Below are positions 24,821 through 32,116 of a stretch of 43,723 nucleotides of DNA, piece by piece. This stretch comes from a virus: positions 1-43,723 of the IMG/VR virus record IMGVR_UViG_3300009488_000030; one strand, given 5' to 3'. How positions within the stretch are numbered: the stretch's first letter is position 1; each line of letters opens with the position of its first letter. The notes beneath the pieces are model-generated. The model made no database searches. It saw nothing but the letters and a program-made list of their open reading frames with translations, and was not told the DNA's origin. The translations under genes and the position numbers were made by a program.

Positions 24821-26590
24821 TTATTTCTTTTTACTTTTCTTTTTAGATTTTACCTGTTTAATTTGAGACCATGCTGTGCGAGAAGCCAGACTTTCCGCTT
24901 TTTTAGCGTCTTTATATTTCTTCATATAAAAACTATAAGCATTATTGAATATTTTCATCCATGATTTTTGTTTAGATGGACTTAATTTTTTCTTAACAGA
25001 ATCAGGAAGACTTTTTATAGTTTGATAGGGAGCTATTTCTAAATCCTTTTCTTTTGATTTTATTATATTTTTTTGAGTAACCGCTTCGCCACATTTAGGG
25101 CATTTTACCCAACCCATTCCTGCTTCAGTTTCTGCGAGCATATCGAAGATATGTTTACATTTCGGACATTTAACTGGAGCTTCGTATTTACCTACATTGT
25201 ATTTATCTTTATCATCTAATTTATCTGTAGGGATTGGGTTGCCATCTTTATCAGTATCTTTTCCAGGAATATCTATACCTACCCCCTCTCTATTTTCACG
25301 AATATGAGGATACATGGTATAATCGTCCCCCTCTTTAGCTTCCTTGTTTCTTCTTAATTTTTCTGTGCGATAGGAAGTTTCTCCTACTACTTCACAATAA
25401 GTTTGATTAGATATTTGTCCTCTTTCCCACATTAATCTCATCTGATTTTTAAAATCATCAGTTCTAAAAACAGAAATAGGAGAAGCAGTAATATAAAAAT
25501 CTCCATTTATCCATTTCTTATGTTTTTTATTTTTCTCTATAATTATGAAAATTAAATCTTTTAAAATCTGTTTGAAATCTTCTACTCCAGTTGTAACTTC
25601 TCCTATAAAAACTTTTGGATTTAATATGCTTTCTCGTCGAGAAGTAGATGTAGCTTCTATAACATCAATAAATCCTAATCCTGATAAAATATTTCTTTCT
25701 GCTACTACAAATAAATCTGGCTCAAAAATAGTTGACAAATCAGGTATAACATTTTTAAGTTCTTCATCATAGTTTACGGCTCTAATTGGAGTCTTTATCT
25801 GTGTATCACCAAAATTTCCTGAACGAATTTCATTCATCAATTTTTGAAAATCTGCAATTACCTTCTTTAATTCAGAATCACTATAAGTTTTAGTTCCGCT
25901 TGTAGCTAAACCTTCACTGCCTTTTTTCACTAAAAGAAGGTATGGAATTATTTGGTCTAAAATTGTTGTTTGTTTGTCTTTGAGAGATTCTATTATTTTC
26001 GAATTATGATAAATACCTCGTTTTATAATAAAAGGAGTTGGGTATTTAGTAAACCATCTTCCATTAGTTTTGGCAAAAATAACATTTTTGTCCAATTCAT
26101 GTTTCATATCTCTACCAAGATAATAATCATAGCCAAATAATGATAATTCATTATTTTTTTCATCTTTATCCTTAGCATAAATACTGCCTCCATCTACAAA
26201 ATACATTTGTGTAGGAAGCATTACCCCTTTTATTGATTCCCATTTTTGGATTTTTAAAACTGGAAAAGAAGAATATTTCCATCTTTCTTTAAAATATTCT
26301 TTAGCAAGTGGTTTTATTCCCGAAGGAATTTTTCCTTGATAATTAATATTTAATCCAACAAGCCATTGCCTCATTATTTCAGTAAAATTCTCATTATTTG
26401 TTTCAATACTAAAATCAACACTCGCACTATCAACTGCAAAATCTGTTAAAGAATCAACTAAACCAGACATATCATCTTTTAGCATCTCTTTAACCGATGC
26501 TACTTGTTCATGAAATTCTTTAGGAACTATAATTTTCTTCAATAACATTGAAAAAAGTGAATTTAATATTAGTCCATTTTGATTTGCCAT
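24821..26590 (-). CDS. Portal protein with C-terminal zinc ribbon and ChaB-like domain, 589 aa
   Basis: The first 440 residues have portal character: a helical start, wing segments (SSFPVLKIQKWESIKGVMLP) and ERNILSGLGFIDVIEATSTS, and the gene follows the terminase genes. The extra C-terminus is unusual. Residues 475-500 form a C4 zinc ribbon (CPKC...CPKC), and residues about 526-580 read SLPDSVKKKLSPSKQKSW ... AYSFYMKKYK ... RTAWSQIK, matching the ChaB family pattern. A basic tail (KSKKKSKKK) ends the protein. Portal rings form the DNA gate of the head. Confidence 0.85.
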   Translation of the reverse strand: MANQNGLILNSLFSMLLKKIIVPKEFHEQVASVKEMLKDDMSGLVDSLTDFAVDSASVDFSIETNNENFTEIMRQWLVGLNINYQGKIPSGIKPLAKEYFKERWKYSSFPVLKIQKWESIKGVMLPTQMYFVDGGSIYAKDKDEKNNELSLFGYDYYLGRDMKHELDKNVIFAKTNGRWFTKYPTPFIIKRGIYHNSKIIESLKDKQTTILDQIIPYLLLVKKGSEGLATSGTKTYSDSELKKVIADFQKLMNEIRSGNFGDTQIKTPIRAVNYDEELKNVIPDLSTIFEPDLFVVAERNILSGLGFIDVIEATSTSRRESILNPKVFIGEVTTGVEDFKQILKDLIFIIIEKNKKHKKWINGDFYITASPISVFRTDDFKNQMRLMWERGQISNQTYCEVVGETSYRTEKLRRNKEAKEGDDYTMYPHIRENREGVGIDIPGKDTDKDGNPIPTDKLDDKDKYNVGKYEAPVKCPKCKHIFDMLAETEAGMGWVKCPKCGEAVTQKNIIKSKEKDLEIAPYQTIKSLPDSVKKKLSPSKQKSWMKIFNNAYSFYMKKYKDAKKAESLASRTAWSQIKQVKSKKKSKKK

Positions 26591-28266
26591 TATTTACTCC
26601 TTACTTGTTTTGTCTTTGTAGTTGGTTTCTTTTCTTTTGCCCAAGAAGATGCTCCTATTCCCCAATCTTGTTTCATTATTGGTGTTTGATTAAAATCTTT
26701 TTTAAGCCATTGAGCTATCGCAAATACTCTCCACGCATCAAATAAATGGTCGTTTTCTGCAATACATTTGTAAGTTGTTCGAGTTCCTGATTGTAAAGCC
26801 ATAACAGAACTAAACTGAGTTTCAAATTTATAATCTATAGGAATTACACATCTACTATCGTATAAAAGAGCTTTTAATCTTCTGACCGACCATTCTGACA
26901 TAAATTCTGTTTTGGTTATTGGTTTTCCGTTTTTAAGAATTATTTCATTTTTTTCGTTCTTTTCAAAGTCTATAGGAATCTTAGATGCACCTGCATATCT
27001 AACTATATTTTCTTTAGTATAAGATTTTTCTAAATGGTCGCAAAGAATTCTTCCGAAAGCCTCTCCACAATCTATTGCTATTAGATTAGCTTTTATTTTT
27101 TCGGCTATCCATTTAAAAATTTCGAGCTGTTCGACAAATTTCAAATTATACAAAACAATATTATACAAATATATATATTTAGTTCCGACTTCAGAATGTA
27201 TAATGATTTCGGTATGAGTATCTCCAACATCAGCACAAATAAACATTCTTTCAGCATTTTTAGGTCGTTCTACTACTATAGTATCTTGGAATTTAGAATA
27301 TCTCTCTTTCTTAATTTCAAACCTTTTAATTTCTATTTTTTCTTTATAACATTCTTTAACTCTATCCATATCAAACTCAGAAACACCATCTTCAACTACT
27401 TCGCCTTTAACAAAGACCCGATAATTAATCGAATCTACTCCGCCAAACTCTTTTAATCTTTCCTGTTTTTGTTTTTCATTCCAATAAGGATTAACATATT
27501 GAGGAAGATTTACTATCTTAGCCTTATTTGCAAAATTATGAAAGATTTTACCTGTTGGAGAATGTTCTGTAAAATTTGTCATTCCTGATAATCTTATTAC
27601 TGCACCTAACTCAGAAAGAGCATCTTGTCTTTTTTCATACACTTTTTCTGTTTCAAAACTTGCTTCTTCAATCCAAAGTTTTTTCATATGTTTACCAAAG
27701 AACTGATGTCCAGGATTTTTGGATTGTAAATTCATATTTATTCCATCAAGAAACCAGCCATTTTTTGCTTCTATTTTATATGGATGAGCAGTTCTAATAC
27801 TTAATTTCCATAATTTTAATATTGGATGATTATCAATCGCTGGCTTTATTGCATCTAATACGCCTCGTAAATGGATAGTATCCAATGAAGCACATCCAGT
27901 CCACCAACCGTCGTCATGGAGCATAGAGAGAGGAATATCTAATTTTTCCGTGCAAAGAGTCTTACCGTATTTTCTTGCTCCTAAACTAATTGTATCTCCA
28001 ACATTTTTTCTTAATTCAAACCTTTCTTTTGCTTTTTCCTTTTTTGTCAAATCTTCCCAATTTTCTGTCAAATTTTCCATATTTTCGTCTATCATAGATT
28101 CGTAAGAAGGTAAAGGAAATTGATATAAACGTAATTCTCCAAATTTATCTTCTTCAAATTCAGATAAACTATCAAAATTTGAAAATAAAGATTCTATCAT
28201 AGCGACGGGATAATGCCACATCTCCATGAATTGAAGTTCTTCTTCGTCTATTTTTTTTAAAAGCAT
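26590..28266 (-). CDS. terL: Terminase large subunit, 558 aa
   Basis: This is the ATP-driven DNA packaging motor and nuclease. A Walker A motif GARKYGKT is at residues 96-103, Walker B KKLWIEE ends at residue 201, and a coupling-type segment IRLSGMTNFTEHSPTGK follows. The RNase H-like nuclease domain has MFICADVGDT (D346), LIAIDCGEAFG (D399) and DHLFDAW (D506/D510) in the expected order. The gene starts 38 nt after small terminase ends and its stop overlaps the portal start (TAATG). Confidence 0.93.
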   Translation of the reverse strand: MLLKKIDEEELQFMEMWHYPVAMIESLFSNFDSLSEFEEDKFGELRLYQFPLPSYESMIDENMENLTENWEDLTKKEKAKERFELRKNVGDTISLGARKYGKTLCTEKLDIPLSMLHDDGWWTGCASLDTIHLRGVLDAIKPAIDNHPILKLWKLSIRTAHPYKIEAKNGWFLDGINMNLQSKNPGHQFFGKHMKKLWIEEASFETEKVYEKRQDALSELGAVIRLSGMTNFTEHSPTGKIFHNFANKAKIVNLPQYVNPYWNEKQKQERLKEFGGVDSINYRVFVKGEVVEDGVSEFDMDRVKECYKEKIEIKRFEIKKERYSKFQDTIVVERPKNAERMFICADVGDTHTEIIIHSEVGTKYIYLYNIVLYNLKFVEQLEIFKWIAEKIKANLIAIDCGEAFGRILCDHLEKSYTKENIVRYAGASKIPIDFEKNEKNEIILKNGKPITKTEFMSEWSVRRLKALLYDSRCVIPIDYKFETQFSSVMALQSGTRTTYKCIAENDHLFDAWRVFAIAQWLKKDFNQTPIMKQDWGIGASSWAKEKKPTTKTKQVRSK

Positions 28267-28304
28267 ATGTTGTCCTATTAGAATATAACGAAAACGGGTA
28301 GGAA

Positions 28305-28925
28305 TTATTCGGAAGGTTTATTATAAATCTTTTCTTTTAACCAATTAATATAATCAGAAGAACAACCAAGAACTTTAGCTATATCGTCTTTTGTTATTTT
28401 GCCTTCTTTTAATAATTTCCACAAATGAACGTTAGCCAGTATTCTGTCTTTAAAAAATGGATGTTTCAAGGCTTCCCAAGCTTTAGTTCTTATTTTTAAA
28501 AGAACTAATTTACTGCAATGAGGACATATGAGGGTTCGAGAGCCCTGGTTTTCTTCACGCCATTTCTTAAACTTTTTCTTTAATATTTGTATATGTTTAA
28601 AAGGGTCTTTTACTTTTTTATCTTCAAATAATCCTAATTTTTCTTTTAAAATTAAAATACATTCTTCGTTATTATTTATTATATTCATTAAACGAGTAGA
28701 AGCTGGTTTTAATTTACCTTTTTTATCAACATCTTTCTCAATCTGGTCTCTAGTTCTTTCTTGTAAAGTTTCTCTATATACAAGAGATTCAAGCATTTGT
28801 AAATCACTAAGAGATTCGATATGATATATTTCTTTATACTTTTTATATTTTCGTTGTGCTATACGCTTTTCGTTATGTGTAAGTCCTGTTCCTTTAAAGA
28901 CTTGTAAATTCTTACTTTTTGCCAT
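28305..28925 (-). CDS. terS: Putative terminase small subunit, 206 aa
   Basis: Located just before terL in the same direction, it is a basic, mostly helical protein of typical small-terminase length. A CPHC pair is at about residues 133-136. A helix-turn-helix-like segment (KITKDDIAKVLGCSSDYINW) lies at the C-terminus, whereas most TerS proteins carry theirs at the N-terminus. It would recognise the packaging site. AAGGAG precedes ATG. Expression is likely controlled by the leader described next to it. Confidence 0.7.
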   Translation of the reverse strand: MAKSKNLQVFKGTGLTHNEKRIAQRKYKKYKEIYHIESLSDLQMLESLVYRETLQERTRDQIEKDVDKKGKLKPASTRLMNIINNNEECILILKEKLGLFEDKKVKDPFKHIQILKKKFKKWREENQGSRTLICPHCSKLVLLKIRTKAWEALKHPFFKDRILANVHLWKLLKEGKITKDDIAKVLGCSSDYINWLKEKIYNKPSE

Positions 28926-28942
28926 AGATTCTCCTTACAAAT

Positions 28943-28971
28943 AAAAAAGAGCCTCAAACTTATTGAGACTC
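28943..28971 (-). terminator. Intrinsic terminator (attenuator candidate) in the terS leader
   Basis: On the minus strand the leader folds into a 9-bp stem with one mismatch (GAGTCTCAA / TTGAGGCTC, 5-nt loop) followed directly by TTTTTT, just ahead of the terS ribosome binding site. A terminator between a promoter and its first major gene implies conditional read-through. Confidence 0.65.
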
Positions 28972-28977
28972 ATTCGG

Positions 28978-29049
28978 TTATAAAAATAACCTTTTTTCTT
29001 TAAATAAATATATATAAAAATGCCTAAAATAGACAGATATTCTCCTCAT
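28978..29049 (-). CDS. Possible leader peptide of the terminase operon, 23 aa
   Basis: An ATG at 29049 follows a GGGAGGAG box at ideal distance and opens a 23-codon frame (MRRISVYFRHFYIYLFKEKR...). It contains four Phe and three Tyr codons. The stop codon lies inside a 6-bp hairpin (GGTTAT/ATAACC, 28976-28991) immediately before the terminator, the arrangement expected for translation-coupled attenuation. AT-rich DNA favours Phe and Tyr codons, so the bias alone is weak evidence. Confidence 0.4.
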   Translation of the reverse strand: MRRISVYFRHFYIYLFKEKRLFL

Positions 29050-29068
29050 ATCTCCTCCCTCTACTATA

Positions 29069-29097
29069 AGTATACCACATAAAAGTCTCCGTGTCAA
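29069..29097 (-). promoter_or_regulatory. Late promoter for the terminase operon
   Basis: TTGACA (29092-29097), 17-bp spacer, TATACT (29069-29074) with an extended -10 TGG. The -35 is followed at once by CGGAG, as in the two other leftward promoters. Transcription would begin near 29062 and give a leader of about 137 nt. Confidence 0.88.
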
Positions 29098-29120
29098 GTC
29101 TAAAACGCACTTTTTTCAAT

Positions 29121-29160
29121 AAAAAAAGAAGTCCATAAACAATTATGAGCCTCTTTTTTT
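29121..29160 (-). terminator. Terminator after the 60-aa gene
   Basis: A stem with A-tract and T-tract arms (AAAAAAAGA...TCTTTTTTT, with an inner TATG/CATA pairing) lies 31 nt past the 60-aa gene stop and just ahead of the terS promoter. The symmetric A and T runs allow it to work on either strand. Confidence 0.7.
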
Positions 29161-29190
29161 CTAACTTCTTATAAGTATTGAACTTATAGA

Positions 29191-29373
29191 TTATCCGCCA
29201 AAAAACTTATTAACTACTCCAAATAACCATTCTTTTACTTGAATCAAATACTCTACAATCTTGACAAGTATTTCTTGAACTTTCTGAAGATAGTTCAAAA
29301 TTTCATCAATCATCTCTGGAGTGATAAATCGTCCAACAATTTCTTTGATTTTGTCTACAATTTCTTCAAACAT
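29191..29373 (-). CDS. Amphipathic helical peptide, 60 aa, holin-like candidate
   Basis: The product (MFEEIVDKIKEIVGRFITPE...) is predicted to form two or three amphipathic helices with Ile/Val/Leu on one face and Glu/Lys on the other, ending in WLFGVVNKFFGG. It lacks a long uninterrupted membrane segment. It is the last gene of the cysteine-peptidase operon and is followed by a terminator. A membrane-acting lysis peptide is a reasonable guess but not shown by any motif. Confidence 0.6.
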   Translation of the reverse strand: MFEEIVDKIKEIVGRFITPEMIDEILNYLQKVQEILVKIVEYLIQVKEWLFGVVNKFFGG

Positions 29374-29382
29374 ATGAGTCTC

Positions 29383-30003
29383 CTATTTGTATTTGTAATT
29401 AAAATGTTTAGCAATGGTTGTTAATTTCTTACTTTTAAACATATCTAAAGGAGTAATAAATGTCCAGTGATATTTTCTCCATAAATGGTCTTTTAATATC
29501 TTTAAAAAACCTTTATATATTATTTCAGAGCAATAAAATCTAATTTTATTATTTAAAGGATTTTTTATACGATTCAAATACCATTTAAAAATTAATGAAT
29601 CACTATTTTTTATTAAAAGGTATCTCATATATATCCCTAATAAAGCAAAATAATCGTATCCTATTCCTAACTTACTAAAATACCAATCTACAAGTTTTTG
29701 TTTTTTTCCTTTAAAAGATTTACTATATCGTTTTATAATTATATTACAATATGGGTGGTTTACCCAATTTTTTAATGGTTTGATAGTTACGCCCATAAAA
29801 GCCGATTGAATTACCATAACTTTATTTATATCTTCATTTTCTTTTACAACAGTAATTATATGATTAGGATTAAATTTATCAATAGGATAATGACCTCCAT
29901 ATTGCACATAACGAATCGCTTTAGCTATAAAATTGAATTTACTTCTGTCGTCAATAAATATAACATCTGCCAAATGTAAGTCTTTGCCTTTAAGTTCTTT
30001 CAT
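29383..30003 (-). CDS. Permuted papain-like (YiiX/NlpC-P60-type) enzyme, 206 aa
   Basis: The motif order is that of circularly permuted NlpC/P60-like proteins: an early strand ADVIFIDDRS, a histidine in NPNHIITVV (H48), then a late cysteine in IRFYCSEIIYKGF (C158) and an ITPLDMF segment. Family members cleave or form amide or thioester bonds in peptidoglycan peptides, lipids or proteins. The LVDWYFSKLGIGYDYFALLG segment is also typical. ATG 30003 overlaps the stop of the endonuclease gene. A cell-wall or lysis role is inferred from the operon. Confidence 0.7.
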   Translation of the reverse strand: MKELKGKDLHLADVIFIDDRSKFNFIAKAIRYVQYGGHYPIDKFNPNHIITVVKENEDINKVMVIQSAFMGVTIKPLKNWVNHPYCNIIIKRYSKSFKGKKQKLVDWYFSKLGIGYDYFALLGIYMRYLLIKNSDSLIFKWYLNRIKNPLNNKIRFYCSEIIYKGFLKILKDHLWRKYHWTFITPLDMFKSKKLTTIAKHFNYKYK

Positions 30004-30650
30004 TATAATACCCCTAATTCTTGTAAATCTTTTTTTCTTAATACTTTTATATTTTTATTAGGATATTTCTTTTTGAAAGCATTAAACTTTATTTTAGCAT
30101 CATCTCTCCACCAACCTTTAATCTCTATATAACAATTAAATTCAGGAATATAAAAGTCTGGAGTATAAGTGGTATTGTCCAAATCAAATGCTTTAGGTTC
30201 GTATAGCCATTTATATCCACTTAAATCTAAAAACTTAGCAAAAACTATTTCCCAAGAAGAACGCATCCAATTGTTTTTATAATATTCTCCATTTCCATGA
30301 GGAACTTTATAAAATAATAAATCCTTTTTATTTTTACCAGCACATGAAGCACATCTTCCTTTACCATATAAAGCAGTTTGCATAGTAATTTCTTTATTGC
30401 AGTTTGGTTCTATGCAATAATGCTTTTTAAGACATCTACCATCTTTATAATATGAAGCAAATTTACCCTTATAATATAACCCTTTTCTTTTACGATTCTT
30501 ACTAGCACAAAAATAACATCTTCCTAAACCATTTTTCCAAGTTTCATAACATATTTCATTATTACATTCTTTTTCTTTACAATAATGTTTATTTATCCAA
30601 TCACCATTTTTATAACCTGGAGCTAATTTACCACACCTTCTTTTTCTCAT
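30003..30650 (-). CDS. PD-(D/E)XK homing endonuclease with zinc modules, 215 aa
   Basis: Residues 1-115 carry zinc modules of the type C-x4-CNxE...GRCxxCA (YCKEKECNNEI, GRCYFCASK, YCIEPNCNKEI, GRCASCAGK), the same type as in the HNH proteins of this phage. Residues about 125-215 are a Vsr/EDxHD-like nuclease core: MRSSWEIVFAKFLD, YTPDFYIPEFN and CYIEIKGWWR, giving the E...PD...ExK order. It is a mobile gene inserted in the peptidase operon. Confidence 0.85.
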   Translation of the reverse strand: MRKRRCGKLAPGYKNGDWINKHYCKEKECNNEICYETWKNGLGRCYFCASKNRKRKGLYYKGKFASYYKDGRCLKKHYCIEPNCNKEITMQTALYGKGRCASCAGKNKKDLLFYKVPHGNGEYYKNNWMRSSWEIVFAKFLDLSGYKWLYEPKAFDLDNTTYTPDFYIPEFNCYIEIKGWWRDDAKIKFNAFKKKYPNKNIKVLRKKDLQELGVL

Positions 30651-30651
30651 T

Positions 30652-31479
30652 TTATACCCAAGCTTTCATTCGTTTTAAGAAAGATAAGTCTCCCACTGTT
30701 TTTATAGGAGTCTTTTCCCATTCTTTTTCATCATCAATATCTACCATGCAGATACAATCCATTAATGTGCGACGCATTTCAGAAAATGAAAGGTAGCCAT
30801 AACCTGAATTCCCCCAAGATTCTCCCCAGCTATTCTTAAACTCGTATCGCTGGGTAATATTATTAAATCCTGTAATGGTTATAGCGTGTCCTCCGAGAAC
30901 TCCTTTAATTTTATCACAAAAAGTAGCATCTGGTATATGTCCATCTTTTTGACGATACCAATTTCTGTAAACCATCACTCCTATAATAATAGCTCCAAAT
31001 TTTATTAAACTTGCTTTTAACTCTTTTTCATTTGTGATTCTAACATAAACTGGTTCAACTTTAAATTTTAAAGCATTATGATGTGCTCCTGGTAAAGATT
31101 GTTGTGGGTCTTTTGGAATATATTTCCAAAAGTGTTCTTGACATACTCCTCTGTCTACAAGCACTTTTGCTATTGCTTTCAAAGTTGTTCCTTCACGATG
31201 TCCAGATATTTTTTTTGCTTCTTCGTATAAAAATCTTTCGCTGAGGTCGACGTATCTATCATCTGTGAATCCATAATCTATTTTTTCTTGATATTCTTTT
31301 ACTGCTACTCCAGCAAATCCTGCACAAGCACCTTCTCGACCTTGATTTTTAACAGGAGACATTTTATTTCTAATACTAAATTTTTCTGGAAGTTCGTATA
31401 TTACATCTTCAACTAATGTAGTTACTAAAAAATCTCGTTTATCTGTTTTACTTTTGTAAAGTCCTAATTTTTCTCTCAT
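30652..31479 (-). CDS. Papain-like C1A cysteine peptidase, 275 aa
   Basis: All papain landmarks are present: an oxyanion-hole Gln and catalytic Cys in SPVKNQGREGACAGFA (Q46, C52), catalytic His in GGHAITITGF (H198) and Asn in FKNSWGESWGNSGYGY (N216). There is no signal peptide and only a short N-terminal extension, so it may not need pro-domain removal. It is the first gene after promoter 31560-31588. It could act in lysis, entry or host-protein cleavage; sequence cannot decide. Confidence 0.88.
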   Translation of the reverse strand: MREKLGLYKSKTDKRDFLVTTLVEDVIYELPEKFSIRNKMSPVKNQGREGACAGFAGVAVKEYQEKIDYGFTDDRYVDLSERFLYEEAKKISGHREGTTLKAIAKVLVDRGVCQEHFWKYIPKDPQQSLPGAHHNALKFKVEPVYVRITNEKELKASLIKFGAIIIGVMVYRNWYRQKDGHIPDATFCDKIKGVLGGHAITITGFNNITQRYEFKNSWGESWGNSGYGYLSFSEMRRTLMDCICMVDIDDEKEWEKTPIKTVGDLSFLKRMKAWV

Positions 31480-31559
31480 TTTAGATTACCTTTAAAATAT
31501 ATTTTTTTTATTTTATCTATACAAATAATTACTATAAAAAATAGTTTCTCCCCAATACA

Positions 31560-31588
31560 AGTATACCACAAAAAATGCTCCGTGTCAA
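31560..31588 (-). promoter_or_regulatory. Late promoter for the cysteine-peptidase operon
   Basis: TTGACA (31583-31588), 17-bp spacer and TATACT (31560-31565) with extended TGG. CGGAG follows the -35. The -35 starts 2 bp from the CCA end of tRNA-Gln, so transcripts from the tRNA unit would read through it. Confidence 0.88.
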
Positions 31589-31589
31589 G

Positions 31590-31664
31590 TGGTTACGGAG
31601 AATGGGGTCGAACCATTATTTCCAGGTTCAAAGCCTGGCGTATTACCAATTACACTACTCCGTA
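31590..31664 (-). tRNA. tRNA-Gln (anticodon TTG)
   Basis: A full cloverleaf is visible. The acceptor is TACGGAG/CTCCGTA with U1-A72, the weak first pair typical of Gln tRNAs. The D stem is GTGT/ATAC, the anticodon stem CCAGG/CCTGG around CTTTGAA, and the T-loop TTCGACC. The 3' CCA is encoded. Its 5' end touches the CCA of tRNA-Ala. Confidence 0.95.
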
Positions 31665-31739
31665 TGGTGGAAGCACTCGGAGTCGAACCGAGAACGTCTG
31701 AGTGCAAATCAGAAGTTTTCCCAATTAAACTATGCCCCC
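31665..31739 (-). tRNA. tRNA-Ala (anticodon TGC)
   Basis: Acceptor GGGGGCA/TGCTTCC contains the G3-U70 pair that alanyl-tRNA synthetase needs. Anticodon stem TCTGA/TCAGA with loop TTTGCAC; T-loop TTCGACT; CCA encoded. It abuts tRNA-Gln and tRNA-Phe without spacer. Confidence 0.95.
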
Positions 31740-31815
31740 TGGTTGAGGGAGTAGGACTTGCACCTACGACACTTTGTTTTTCAGACAAATGCTCTACTAC
31801 CTGAGCTATCCCTCA
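31740..31815 (-). tRNA. tRNA-Phe (anticodon GAA)
   Basis: Acceptor TGAGGGA/TCCCTCA, D stem GCTC/GAGC, anticodon stem TTTGT/ACAAA with loop CTGAAAA, CCA encoded. The T-loop reads TGCAAGT, so position 55 is G instead of U. Confidence 0.95.
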
Positions 31816-31891
31816 TGGTAGCGGAGATGGGATTTGCACCCACGACCTTTTGCTTATGAGGCAAACGAGCTAACTACTGTTCCACTCCGCA
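31816..31891 (-). tRNA. Initiator-like tRNA-Met (anticodon CAT)
   Basis: Anticodon loop CTCATAA. Position 1 cannot pair with 72 (T against T), and the D stem has A11-U24; both are marks of bacterial initiator tRNAs. The three G-C pairs normally found at the base of the anticodon stem are only partly present (TTTGC/GCAAA). The T-loop has G55. CCA is encoded. Confidence 0.88.
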
Positions 31892-31899
31892 AAATAAAA

Positions 31900-31957
31900 A
31901 CTTGACTAGGGATGATAAATTAGTCCAGCAGGATTCCCCACTAGAGCCTAGTCAAGT
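31900..31957 (-). other. 11-bp stem-loop between the 42-aa gene and the tRNA array
   Basis: A perfect 11-bp inverted repeat (31900-31910 with 31947-31957, ACTTGACTAGG) encloses 36 nt. On the minus strand it is followed by TTTTTATTTT and then, within nine bases, by tRNA-Met. It could be a leaky terminator, an RNA-processing signal or a small structured RNA. No tRNA cloverleaf fits it. Confidence 0.6.
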
Positions 31958-31970
31958 CGGGGTAAATTAT
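31954..31970. repeat. 17-bp repeat, copy 1
   Basis: AAGTCGGGGTAAATTAT occurs here and again at 33517-33533 in the same orientation, bracketing the divergent control region. This copy overlaps the end of the 42-aa gene. Confidence 0.7.
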
Positions 31971-32095
31971 TTTTTCTTTCTAGATAAGGATGCTAGCATA
32001 TGTCTCTTGACTTTTCTAAATGCTTTAATTGCTTGCCAAGTAGTCTTATCTAAATTGCATTGCCTATAAAACTTACCTTTTCCGTCTCCTCTCAT
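31967..32095 (-). CDS. Small basic protein upstream of tRNAs, 42 aa
   Basis: AAAGGAA lies 6 nt before ATG 32095; the frame (MRGDGKGKFYRQCNLDKTTW...) ends with the basic run SLSRKKK. It contains one Cys and a helical segment TTWQAIKAFRKVKRHMLASL. It is the only gene between promoter 32208-32236 and the tRNA array. Unknown function; an RNA-binding role is possible from its charge but not shown. Confidence 0.6.
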   Translation of the reverse strand: MRGDGKGKFYRQCNLDKTTWQAIKAFRKVKRHMLASLSRKKK

Positions 32096-32116
32096 TTTCT
32101 ATTCCTTTTATATAAG

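Noticed and set aside
31585-31804. Open frames on both strands across the tRNA genes
   Set aside because: The sequence is fully explained by tRNA genes.
31900-31957. A fifth, degenerate tRNA
   Set aside because: At 58 nt with an 11-bp stem it does not form D, anticodon and T arms.
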